Source of the DNA: an uncultured Porphyromonadaceae bacterium | GTDB lineage: Bacteria > Bacteroidota > Bacteroidia > Bacteroidales > Muribaculaceae | NCBI GenBank assembly: GCA_938027385.1 | Contig: CALJBF010000346.1 | Span: 1 to 13,096 of the forward strand | DNA: 13,096 nucleotides | Reading direction: 5' to 3' | Shown: piece by piece, positions 7,902 through 13,080 of the stretch | How positions within the stretch are numbered: the stretch's first letter is position 1 | Layout of the letters: every line of letters starts with the position of its first letter | Notes under the pieces: generated by a model | What the model was told of the DNA's origin: nothing | Seen by the model: only the letters and a program-made list of their open reading frames with translations | Databases searched by the model: none | Position numbers and translations under genes: made by a program

Positions 7902-9157
7902 TGAGCCTGTCTGGCCGGGGTGGTCTTGCGCCAGAGATAGAGCTTGTCTGAGGGGCGCACCTTGCCGGGCACCGCGATAGAAAAACTCTGCCCTTTCACG
8001 GCAGCATCCACCGGCTTGAGGTTGACGCGGATTTCGTCGAGGGTCAGGATCATGGCGCCGGTGGTGGGGCCGGTGATCACGACCTCGTCGCCGGGGCGCA
8101 GCTCGCCGGTCTCCATATAGAACTCGGCGACACCGATTTTCGAGAAATAGCGCACACCCTTGGCACGGTATTCCTTGACGCGCGTGGCCGACGAGCCGTA
8201 TTTGGCCGACCATTCGCCCAGACGCTGACCCAGATAGTAGCCGTTCCAGAAACCGCGGTTGAAGATGCGTGCCAGACGCTCGTCCCAGGCGGCGATGCGT
8301 TCGTCGGTGAACGTGCCGTCGCAGATGGCCGTCAGGGCCTCGTCATAGCACCGCACGGCCTCCGAGACATACTCGGGGCCGCGGGCACGCCCCTCGATCT
8401 TGAACACCCTCACGCCTGCATCGGCCATCTTGTTCAGGAAATGGATGGTCTTCAGGTCTTTGGGCGACATGATGTACTTGTTGTCGATATCGAGCTGCTC
8501 GCCGGTCTCGCGGTCGGTGACGGTATAACCGCGGCGGCATATCTGTGTGCAGGCCCCGCGGTTGGCCGACGAGTTCATCTCATGCAGGCTCAGGTAGCAC
8601 TTGCCCGAAATGGCCATGCAGAGGGCGCCGTGGCAGAACATCTCTATGCGCACCAATTCGCCGTGAGGGCCGCGGATATCGCGGCGCACGATTGCCTCGT
8701 GGATGCGGCGCACGCGGTCAAGGTCGAGCTCGCGGGCCAGCACCACAACATCGGCCCACTGCGAGAGGAACTCGACTGTGGCGGTGTTCGACACGCTGAG
8801 CTGGGTGGAGATATGTACCTCCACCCCGCGCGAGCGGGCATAGAGTATCGCCGCCATGTCTGAGGCGATGATGGCCGAGATGCCGGCCTCGGCGGCAGCG
8901 TCGATGATGGCGTGGCACTTCTCGGTGTCGTCGTCGTAGATGATGGTGTTGACGGTCAGGTAGGTCCTGACGCCGCGGGCCGAGCATATCGAGGCTATCT
9001 GCCGCAGGTCGTCGAGCGTGAAATTGACACTCGACCGCGAACGCATGTTCAGCCCCTCGACCCCGAAATATACGGCATCGGCACCGGCGTCGATGGCCGC
9101 CGCGAGCGACTCGTAGCTGCCCACCGGCGCCATTATCTCGAAATCTTTTCGTTCCAT
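7898..9157 (-). CDS. trhP: U32 family protein, probably TrhP/YegQ-type tRNA hydroxylation factor
   Basis: The 419-residue protein has the U32 layout: a TIM-barrel-like N-terminal region beginning IMAPVGSYESLAAAIDAGADAVYFG, the family signature EMFCHGALCMAISGKCYLS (172-190), further cysteines in RGACTQIC (C203, C207), SPKDL (231-235), FKIEGRARGPEYV (252-264) and a small C-terminal beta domain (~325-410). The group, long called collagenase-like peptidases, is now known to include Fe-S dependent RNA hydroxylation enzymes; at this length without the extra domain of RlhA, TrhP (prephenate-dependent 5-hydroxyuridine at tRNA position 34) is the best guess. C175, C180, C187, C203 and C207 are candidate cluster ligands. 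The start at 9157 gives the family-typical N-terminus; a -7 box lies only four bases upstream, so the transcript may be leaderless. A 9-bp repeat array begins at the stop. Confidence 0.9.
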   Translation of the reverse strand: MERKDFEIMAPVGSYESLAAAIDAGADAVYFGVEGLNMRSRSSVNFTLDDLRQIASICSARGVRTYLTVNTIIYDDDTEKCHAIIDAAAEAGISAIIASDMAAILYARSRGVEVHISTQLSVSNTATVEFLSQWADVVVLARELDLDRVRRIHEAIVRRDIRGPHGELVRIEMFCHGALCMAISGKCYLSLHEMNSSANRGACTQICRRGYTVTDRETGEQLDIDNKYIMSPKDLKTIHFLNKMADAGVRVFKIEGRARGPEYVSEAVRCYDEALTAICDGTFTDERIAAWDERLARIFNRGFWNGYYLGQRLGEWSAKYGSSATRVKEYRAKGVRYFSKIGVAEFYMETGELRPGDEVVITGPTTGAMILTLDEIRVNLKPVDAAVKGQSFSIAVPGKVRPSDKLYLWRKTTPARQAQ

Positions 9158-9161
9158 AGTG

Positions 9162-9169
9162 CAAATTTA
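9162..9169 (-). promoter_or_regulatory. -7 promoter box directly before the U32 gene
   Basis: On the minus strand the bases read TAAATTTG, a full match to TAnnTTTG, followed by CACT and the ATG. This puts the expected transcription start at or within a base or two of the start codon. No TTTG is seen at -33 spacing. Confidence 0.5.
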
Positions 9170-9251
9170 CATAAAAACCGCTATTTTTGCGGCCTAACTG
9201 GCTGGTCGAAATTCAAATAATTTTGAACAGCCTATTGTTATCACCCGTTTT

Positions 9252-9259
9252 TATAATTG
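9252..9259 (+). promoter_or_regulatory. Possible -7 box(es) for the LOG gene
   Basis: TATAATTG at 9252-9259 (7 of 8 to TAnnTTTG) lies four bases before the ATG. A full match, TAATTTTG, lies at 9218-9225 and would give a leader of about 35 bases. Neither has a TTTG at ideal -33 spacing, so which is used cannot be decided. Confidence 0.4.
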
Positions 9260-9263
9260 AATC

Positions 9264-9797
9264 ATGCGAATTGCAGTATATTGCTCGGCAAAAGGGTCGT
9301 TGCCACCCGAAGTGACTGACGACGCCGCGCGTTTCGGCCGGTGGATCGGCGAAAACGGCCACTCACTCGTTTACGGCGGCCTTGACCTGGGACTGATGGG
9401 CGTGGTGGCCTCAGCCGCTGCCAAGGCCGGCGCCCGTGTGACCGGAGTGGTGCCGCAGAACCGTCTGGCACAGCAGCACCCCGCCAACACCGTGAACATC
9501 ATGTGCGCCACCCTGCACGAGCGCAAACAGATAATGGAGGAGAACGCCGACTGTTTCGTGGCACTCGACGGCGGCATCGGCACGCTCGACGAAATTTTCT
9601 CGGCGCTGGCGTCGATGACATTCTTCCGCGAGCCGAAACCGATCGTGATGCTGAACCGCGACCATCAGCTCGACCCCATAAACGCCCTGATGGGCAATCT
9701 GGTGACCCGCGGACTGGCCACTCCACCGGCCACTCGGCAGATCACGCTGGTGCCCGGCGTCGACGAGCTCATAGCCGCACTCGAAGGTGTGGCGTAA
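9264..9797 (+). CDS. LOG family protein (nucleoside 5'-monophosphate phosphoribohydrolase, TIGR00730 type)
   Basis: This 177-residue Rossmann-like protein belongs to the LOG/YgdH-related family, which cleaves the N-glycosidic bond of nucleoside monophosphates to release base plus ribose 5-phosphate. Plant-type members activate cytokinins; bacterial roles are mostly nucleotide turnover. Motifs seen: IAVYCSAKGS at the N-terminus, LVYGGLDLGLMGVVASAA (35-52), GVVPQ, the conserved TLHERKQIM (83-91, R87) and DGGIGTLDE (102-110) with catalytic Glu E110. The last motif is normally PGGxGTxxE; the proline is Asp here (D102). Length is near the family norm. The ATG at 9264 starts exactly at the first beta strand. 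It is divergent from the U32 gene, and the adenosyltransferase gene starts 51 bases downstream, probably in the same transcript. Confidence 0.92.
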   Translation: MRIAVYCSAKGSLPPEVTDDAARFGRWIGENGHSLVYGGLDLGLMGVVASAAAKAGARVTGVVPQNRLAQQHPANTVNIMCATLHERKQIMEENADCFVALDGGIGTLDEIFSALASMTFFREPKPIVMLNRDHQLDPINALMGNLVTRGLATPPATRQITLVPGVDELIAALEGVA

Positions 9798-9848
9798 CGC
9801 CCCATCCCCCACAATAACAGAAACTTATTCCCTCAAAAACCATACCCC

Positions 9849-10436
9849 ATGAAAATCTATACACGCACCGGCGACAGCGGCACGACCTCACTCGTAGGGG
9901 GGCGCCGCATCTCGAAAGCCGACCCCAGGCTCGACGCCTACGGCACCGTCGACGAACTGAACTCACATCTGGGAGTGCTTGCGGCAATTCCCGCTCCATC
10001 CGAAGACCGCCTCACCCCCACCGACCGCGAACTGCTCGCGCGGGTGCAGAACCACCTCTTCGACCTGGGCGCATATCTTGCAACCGACCCCGACGACCTT
10101 GCCGACGGCCCGGAAACCGCACCCGCAGGCATCACCGCCGAGGCAATAACCGAACTCGAGCGCGCCATCGACGCCCTCGACCCCGAACTGCCGCCGCTGC
10201 GGTCGTTCATCCTCCCCGGAGGCACACCCCAGGCCGCCCAGGCAAACGTGGCACGCACCGTATGCCGCCGCGCCGAACGCGCCATGACCGCCATACCCCT
10301 CTACAACGGCATCGCCGCCGTGCATCCGCTCGCCCTGGGCTACGTGAACCGCCTCTCGGACTATCTTTTCGCCCTCGGACGCGCCCTGAACGCCCGTGCC
10401 GGCCGTCCCGACATCCCCTGGACCCCGAACCGCTGA
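9849..10436 (+). CDS. pduO: Cob(I)alamin adenosyltransferase, PduO type
   Basis: The 195-residue enzyme transfers the adenosyl group of ATP to cob(I)alamin to make coenzyme B12, used by enzymes such as methylmalonyl-CoA mutase in the propionate pathway of gut Bacteroidales. PduO-type hallmarks are complete: the N-terminal ATP motif KIYTRTGDSGTTSLVGG (2-18), K23 and R27, GTVDELNSHLG (32-42), SFILPGG (119-125), the RTVCRRAER helix (136-144) and YVNRLSDYLFALGR (165-178). This distinguishes it from unrelated CobA/CobO and EutT types. It is a soluble, usually trimeric, five-helix bundle. It follows the LOG gene after 51 bases with no terminator or clear promoter between, so co-transcription is likely. 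Its stop codon lies inside a GC-rich hairpin. Confidence 0.95.
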   Translation: MKIYTRTGDSGTTSLVGGRRISKADPRLDAYGTVDELNSHLGVLAAIPAPSEDRLTPTDRELLARVQNHLFDLGAYLATDPDDLADGPETAPAGITAEAITELERAIDALDPELPPLRSFILPGGTPQAAQANVARTVCRRAERAMTAIPLYNGIAAVHPLALGYVNRLSDYLFALGRALNARAGRPDIPWTPNR

Positions 10437-10466
10437 CGCCCGCACTCCGTATCGCCGGGCATCAGC
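10432..10466 (+). terminator. GC hairpin across the adenosyltransferase stop codon
   Basis: GCTGA-C-GCCCG (10432-10442) pairs with CGGGC-A-TCAGC (10456-10466), ten pairs with one internal mismatch. The stop codon is in the left arm. There is no T-tract, so it is either a weak terminator or a 3'-end stability element. Confidence 0.35.
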
Positions 10467-10679
10467 CGGCCACCCTCTCAGTGGGTCCATTCTACAGCAG
10501 TTCAGAAATATTGCCCCCGCGCAATAATAAACCACACGCTGTAACGTTAAGAATTAGCAGGTCATGGGAAACGCACCGTCACCCTGCACGCAACAGACGT
10601 CGCCCTCCCTGCCCGCCGAAAGCGGCTCACCGACAACCCGAACCAAACAGCATAACCCAACTCAATCACATAAACCATT

Positions 10680-10901
10680 ATGTATTGGACACTTGAATTA
10701 GCCTCAAAACTCGAAGACGCTCCCTGGCCCGCAACCCGCGAGGAGCTCATCGACTACGCACAGCGCTCAGGCGCCCCGCTCGAAGTCATCGAGAACCTCC
10801 AGGAAATCGAAGACGAAGGCGAGACCTACGAATCCATCGAAGACATCTGGCCCGACTACCCCTCCAAAGAAGACTTCTTCTTCGACGAGGAGGAGTATTA
10901 A
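10680..10901 (+). CDS. Small acidic DUF2795 protein
   Basis: The 73-residue protein matches the DUF2795 pattern common in Bacteroidetes: MYWTLELASKLEDAPWPATREELIDYA, then RSGAPLEVIENLQEIEDEGETYESIEDIWPDYPSKEDFFF and a DEEEY tail. It is highly acidic, with a helical central part, no signal peptide and no membrane segment. Its biochemical role is unknown to me. Codon use is GC-rich like the genes to the left, so it belongs to the core side of the composition boundary. A 243-base spacer separates it from the adenosyltransferase gene; no convincing promoter consensus was found there. A 36-bp palindrome follows 30 bases after the stop. A short sequence resembling its last eight codons recurs at 12412-12438. 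Confidence 0.9.
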   Translation: MYWTLELASKLEDAPWPATREELIDYAQRSGAPLEVIENLQEIEDEGETYESIEDIWPDYPSKEDFFFDEEEY

Positions 10902-10931
10902 GCAGTAAAATTTCCATAAACATCTAATAAT

Positions 10932-10975
10932 CAATGGCCATGCAAATCATGATTTGCATGGCCATTGGTGTTTTA
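10932..10975 (+). terminator. Perfect 36-bp palindrome terminator after the DUF2795 gene
   Basis: Half-site CAATGGCCATGCAAATCA (10932-10949) is followed directly by its exact reverse complement (10950-10967), then GTGTTTTA. The long stem and T-rich tail suit an intrinsic terminator, with the centre forming the loop. Confidence 0.75.
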
Positions 10976-10982
10976 TAACCCT

Positions 10983-11006
10983 AAATGGCGCGGTTTGTTT
11001 GGCCAA
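10983..11006 (+). repeat. Left copy of a direct repeat flanking ORF6N
   Basis: AAATGGCGCGGTTTGTT (10983-10999) is identical to 12344-12360; both copies continue with two different bases and then GCCAAA. An overlapping 11-mer TGTTTGGCCAA (10996-11006) recurs at 12305-12315. Both copies are preceded by ACCCT a few bases upstream. Confidence 0.85.
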
Positions 11007-11034
11007 AATTCGCATTTTTGGAGGAAATATTGAG

Positions 11035-11096
11035 TTTGTTTGTATATAAATCAGTCATTAATCGGAGATATGGGAATATTGGGAAATACAAACAAA
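11035..11096. repeat. Inverted repeat in the ORF6N upstream region
   Basis: TTTGTTTGTAT (11035-11045) and ATACAAACAAA (11086-11096) are perfect 11-bp arms separated by 40 bases. They lie in the otherwise gene-free stretch 10976-11196 upstream of ORF6N and could be a regulator site or a leader structure if transcription starts further upstream. Confidence 0.55.
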
Positions 11097-11185
11097 TAGG
11101 CGACTGTTTTCAACTTATCAGCACAATAAGAATGTTGATTGGAGGTTATTGCTCTTATATAACCTTATGTTTCAGAAATATTAGG

Positions 11186-11193
11186 TAACTTTG
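11186..11193 (+). promoter_or_regulatory. -7 promoter box directly before ORF6N
   Basis: TAACTTTG fully matches TAnnTTTG and is followed by CAT and the ATG at 11197, so the mRNA would begin at or very near the start codon. No TTTG at -33 spacing is present, so the promoter may need help or be regulated. Confidence 0.5.
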
Positions 11194-11196
11194 CAT

Positions 11197-12117
11197 ATGG
11201 AATCTACACAAGAAAACAAATTATCAATACAAAACACACCGAACAAGGAACCGGTCACATATTGTGACCAGTTGGCAATGCCAATCGAAAATCGTATCCT
11301 TACCCTGAGAGGCAAACAGGTAATGATTGACCGGGATCTGGCAGAATTGTATGGGGTTGAAACCAAACGCCTTAATGAGCAGGTAAGAAGAAATGTTGAG
11401 CGTTTCCCGGAACATTTTAGATTTCAGCTTTCAAATCAAGAGAAAGATGAACTGGTCGCAAATTGCGACCGGTTCAATGGTCTCAAACACTCATCAGTTA
11501 ATCCTTTCGCATTTACCGAGCAGGGAGTTGCTATGCTTTCTGCTGTATTGAAAAGCGAAACTGCCGTCTATACAAGCATCCGTATAATCGATGCTTTCGT
11601 GGCTATGCGAAACTTTCTTATGAATAATGCCTCAATTTTCCAAAGGATGGAACGTATTGAGATGAAACAGTTGAAGACTGATGAAAAGGTCGATGCAATT
11701 CTTGATCGCCTTAATGAACCCAAAGAACCCGAACAGGGCATTTTCTTCAATGGTCAGATTTTCGATGCTTATGCCTTCGTTGCCAAACTAATCAGAAAGG
11801 CTAAAAAACGGATAGTTGTCATTGACAGCTATGTTGACGATTCGGTGCTTGTGCAACTGTCAAAACGTAATCCCGGTGTGACTGTTGATATTTATGACGG
11901 TAAAATTTCACAGCAGCTTCGTCAGGATGTTGCACGACACAATGCCCAGTATCCGGGTGTGACCTTACACGCTTACAACAAGGCTCACGACCGTTTTCTT
12001 ATAATTGATGAGGAAGTCTATCACATCGGCCATTCGCTTAAAGACCTCGGCAAGAAACTGTTTGCGTTCTCGAAGATGGATGTCATGACCGGAACAGAAC
12101 TTATCTCACAGCTATGA
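11197..12117 (+). CDS. ORF6N-domain protein with degenerate phospholipase-D-like C-terminal domain
   Basis: The 306-residue protein has an N-terminal tail (1-28), an ORF6N domain (~30-85: PIENRILTLRGKQVMIDRDLAELYGVETKRLNEQVRRN, then RFPEHFRFQL), LKHSSVNPFAFTEQGVAMLSAVL (97-118), helical/coiled-coil residues ~125-172 and a C-terminal domain (~180-306). ORF6N is a DNA-binding domain of phage antirepressor and regulator proteins. The C-terminal part has IVVIDSYVD (206-214) and HDRFLIID (264-271), which fits HxKxxxxD of the PLD superfamily with Arg for Lys, then HIGHSLKDLGKK; nuclease activity is therefore doubtful and a ligand or nucleic-acid sensing role is possible. ATG 11197 is preferred over TTG 11191, which lies in a -7 box. 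Its AT-rich codon use contrasts with the genes to the left, suggesting transfer. Two matching palindromes lie in the coding sequence. No partner gene or nearby terminator follows within 350 bases. Confidence 0.9.
   Translation: MESTQENKLSIQNTPNKEPVTYCDQLAMPIENRILTLRGKQVMIDRDLAELYGVETKRLNEQVRRNVERFPEHFRFQLSNQEKDELVANCDRFNGLKHSSVNPFAFTEQGVAMLSAVLKSETAVYTSIRIIDAFVAMRNFLMNNASIFQRMERIEMKQLKTDEKVDAILDRLNEPKEPEQGIFFNGQIFDAYAFVAKLIRKAKKRIVVIDSYVDDSVLVQLSKRNPGVTVDIYDGKISQQLRQDVARHNAQYPGVTLHAYNKAHDRFLIIDEEVYHIGHSLKDLGKKLFAFSKMDVMTGTELISQL
11253..11269. promoter_or_regulatory. Intragenic palindrome 1 of ORF6N
   Basis: GGTCACA-TAT-TGTGACC: 7-bp perfect arms around three bases, encoding VTYCD (residues 20-24) just before the ORF6N domain. 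It has the same architecture and codon phase as the palindrome at 11454-11470. A role as operator or recombination site is inferred only. Confidence 0.5.
11454..11470. promoter_or_regulatory. Intragenic palindrome 2 of ORF6N
   Basis: GGTCGCA-AAT-TGCGACC: 7-bp perfect arms around three bases, encoding VANCD (residues 87-91) just after the core ORF6N domain. It differs from palindrome 1 by a compensated A/G - T/C pair in the arms plus one spacer base. Centre-to-centre distance is 201 bp. Confidence 0.5.
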
Positions 12118-12169
12118 TGAACGAGAAGAAAGGCTCCCTAATGTTAACAAATGTTATAAACTTGCCAAA

Positions 12170-12249
12170 GGAGGATTTTTTGGGAATAAAGGTCCCTCAT
12201 TATCCGTTATTTATATAAAATAAACTTCTCCAACAAAATGAAATCCTCC
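12170..12249. repeat. Inverted repeat downstream of ORF6N
   Basis: GGAGGATTT (12170-12178) and AAATCCTCC (12241-12249) are perfect 9-bp arms 62 bases apart; each is adjacent to a CCAAAGG copy (12165-12171 and 12248-12254). A small GGGA/TCCC hairpin (12182-12196) sits inside. It could be the 3'-end structure of the ORF6N transcript, but lacks a T-tract in the right place. Confidence 0.45.
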
Positions 12250-12282
12250 AAAGGAAGAAGAATAATAAGAGATTTGGCAGTA

Positions 12283-12326
12283 TGTTTGACCAATGTTTCG
12301 CCAATGTTTGGCCAAAGGCTCGGCAA
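12283..12326 (+). repeat. Four degenerate 11-bp tandem repeats
   Basis: Consecutive units are TGTTTGACCAA, TGTTTCGCCAA, TGTTTGGCCAA and a weak AGGCTCGGCAA. The third unit is identical to 10996-11006 at the left boundary, and TGTTCTGCCAA recurs at 12357-12367. The core TTGGCCAA is palindromic, as expected for a protein-binding iteron. Confidence 0.65.
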
Positions 12327-12343
12327 TCGCCTCAGACCCTCTC

Positions 12344-12367
12344 AAATGGCGCGGTTTGTTCTGCCAA
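12344..12367 (+). repeat. Right copy of the direct repeat flanking ORF6N
   Basis: AAATGGCGCGGTTTGTT (12344-12360) repeats 10983-10999 exactly and continues CTGCCAAA where the left copy has TGGCCAAA. The copies are 1361 bp apart and enclose ORF6N. Confidence 0.85.
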
Positions 12368-12411
12368 ATGCAAACACGACACACTTAACACCCTAATACA
12401 CAGCGACCTAC

Positions 12412-12438
12412 TCACTTTTCAACGAAGAAGAGTATTAA
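12412..12438 (+). pseudogene. Possible relic of a DUF2795 gene 3' end
   Basis: The codons read S-L-F-N-E-E-E-Y-stop, compared with F-F-F-D-E-E-E-Y-stop at the end of the intact DUF2795 gene. The final 24 bases match 10878-10901 at 19 of 24 positions, and the glutamate differences are synonymous (GAG/GAA). An in-frame TAA lies six codons further up (12394-12396), so only the tail is left. A terminator follows 42 bases later, in a gene-end-like layout. The match is short and could be chance. Confidence 0.4.
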
Positions 12439-12480
12439 TACAGAATCAGTCTGATTTCAAGACATCAGCAACTTATATAC

Positions 12481-12525
12481 AAGCGATTGGCAAGTAAAAA
12501 AACAATCTTGTCAATCGCTTTTTGT
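12481..12525 (+). terminator. Strong orphan intrinsic terminator
   Basis: AAGCGATTGGCAAG (12481-12494) pairs with CTTGTCAATCGCTT (12507-12520), 14 pairs with one G-U, and runs into TTTTTG. There is no intact gene in the 360 bases upstream; it may end the ORF6N transcript or be the original terminator of the displaced DUF2795 tail. Confidence 0.8.
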
Positions 12526-12604
12526 ATCCTTTTAGTATGAAAAAACACTAATCGCCCCTTATATGTTATAAAACACATATGTGGCAAGTAACAAAAATTT
12601 GTAT

Positions 12605-12612
12605 TAATTTTG
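12605..12612 (+). promoter_or_regulatory. -7 promoter box before the structured RNA region
   Basis: TAATTTTG fully matches TAnnTTTG; TGTG at 12580-12583 (three of four to TTTG) lies 21 bases upstream. Transcription would start about 12616-12619, just before a GC-rich hairpin, with no start codon of a sizeable gene for over 450 bases. Confidence 0.55.
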
Positions 12613-12615
12613 CGC

Positions 12616-12940
12616 TTGCAAGCCGCAGGAAGCCCCGGTTGCGGGGACGAGGGCGGGAAACAAACATAATGAAAAGCGTTTATCCGCGCTGATTCTTGAT
12701 TGTTAGAAATTCTCGCAAAATTTCAATCGAAGTCAAGGGTTGAGCAACGGTAGATGCCCGTGGATATGTAATTATCTTGCAGCCGGTACAGTTTTCCGTG
12801 AGGAATACGGCCGGACGCATTAGTTGCATATACAAGCGTAGGGCTTCTTCGTTGCCGTCCAACTTCGATTAGGCAATGCGAGAAGCCTCTAACAGAAGGA
12901 CGGTAACAGATACAGATTCCTACGCTTTTCGCTTATAAAC
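12616..12940 (+). ncRNA. Unassigned structured RNA candidate (or 5' part of a long structured leader)
   Basis: Complementary arms are dense here. CCCCG/CGGGG with GTTG loop (12633-12646). CTTGATTG with CAATC-g-AAG (12695-12732) around GAAATT/AATTTC (12706-12711, 12719-12724). CCGG...CCGT / ACGGCCGG (12783-12814), with an alternative TTCC-GTGA-GGAA. A 9-bp AAGCGTAGG/CCTACGCTT (12834-12842, 12919-12927) encloses two crossing stems, GCTTCT/AGAAGC (12843-12848, 12881-12886) and GTTGCCGTCC/GGACGGTAAC (12851-12860, 12898-12907, one G-U), i.e. a possible H-type pseudoknot. A -7 box lies directly upstream. I looked for tmRNA, RNase P, SRP, tRNA and common riboswitch signatures and did not recognise any. 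Bacteroidetes-specific RNAs such as Bacteroidales-1 or 6S remain possible. The 3' end is uncertain because no T-tract terminator follows. Confidence 0.5.
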
Positions 12941-13080
12941 CAATCAATTGCCAACGAGAGGATGACCGCGGCAAGTAAATAGCTCCATGAAAGCATTGAT
13001 AATCTTAAAATAAACCAAATGTGCGCCCATGCCTTGTTAGGCGCCATCAACTATTTCATTCACAAAAAATCAGAAACATT
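12941..13080 (+). other. Presumed leader between the structured RNA and the next gene
   Basis: It contains ATCAAT/ATTGAT (12943-12948, 12995-13000) around TTGCC/GGCAA, and a GCGCC/GGCGC hairpin (13023-13027, 13040-13044). No TAnnTTTG box and no terminator were seen between 12940 and 13080, so transcription from 12605 could continue into the gene at 13081. Confidence 0.4.

Larger units (their letters stand above)
10902..12441. mobile_element. Candidate small AT-rich island carrying ORF6N, inserted at the 3' end of the DUF2795 gene
   Basis: Base composition and codon use change abruptly after the DUF2795 stop. The island contains one phage-type gene (ORF6N), is bracketed by a 17-bp exact direct repeat (10983 and 12344), and ends near a second copy of DUF2795-like terminal codons (12412-12438) followed by an orphan terminator. 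No integrase or transposase gene lies between the bounds, so it would be a passenger or a decayed element. Bounds are inferred, not observed. Confidence 0.35.
12118..12604. other. AT-rich spacer without convincing gene
   Basis: No reading frame here has family resemblance or a credible start; the longest plus-strand frame (12282-12497) begins inside 11-bp tandem repeats and is judged spurious. The stretch holds an inverted repeat (12170-12249), the tandem 11-mers (12283-12326), the right direct repeat (12344-12367), a DUF2795-like tail (12412-12438) and an orphan terminator (12481-12525). Confidence 0.7.

Noticed and set aside
7786..7980. 64-residue plus-strand frame with RVFRVF and KDLKDL repeats
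   Set aside because: It is a translation of the 9-bp repeat array plus the antisense of the U32 gene end; no independent coding evidence.
10985..11188. 67-residue plus-strand frame upstream of ORF6N
   Set aside because: Starts inside the direct repeat, contains the inverted repeat and ends in the -7 box; composition is not protein-like.
12282..12497. 71-residue plus-strand frame
   Set aside because: Begins inside the 11-bp tandem repeats, crosses the direct repeat and terminator arm, and has no family resemblance.
12685..12703. CGCTGATTCTTGATT resembling the start of Bacteroides tmRNA
   Set aside because: No tag reading frame ending in a hydrophobic LAA-type tail, no TTCGAC and no tRNA-like 3' half were found.
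12680..12862. 60-residue minus-strand frame (MDGNEEALRLYMQLMRP...)
   Set aside because: Overlaps the structured RNA candidate, has no recognised family and no promoter; its length is within chance expectation.
12800..12910. GAGGAA and ACAGAA phrases reminiscent of RNase P RNA
   Set aside because: The conserved P4 sequence GAGGAAAGTCC and its partner are not present in the right form.
13021..13045. GTTAGGC core similar to an integron attC half-site
   Set aside because: No matching complementary core, integrase or cassette arrangement is visible.
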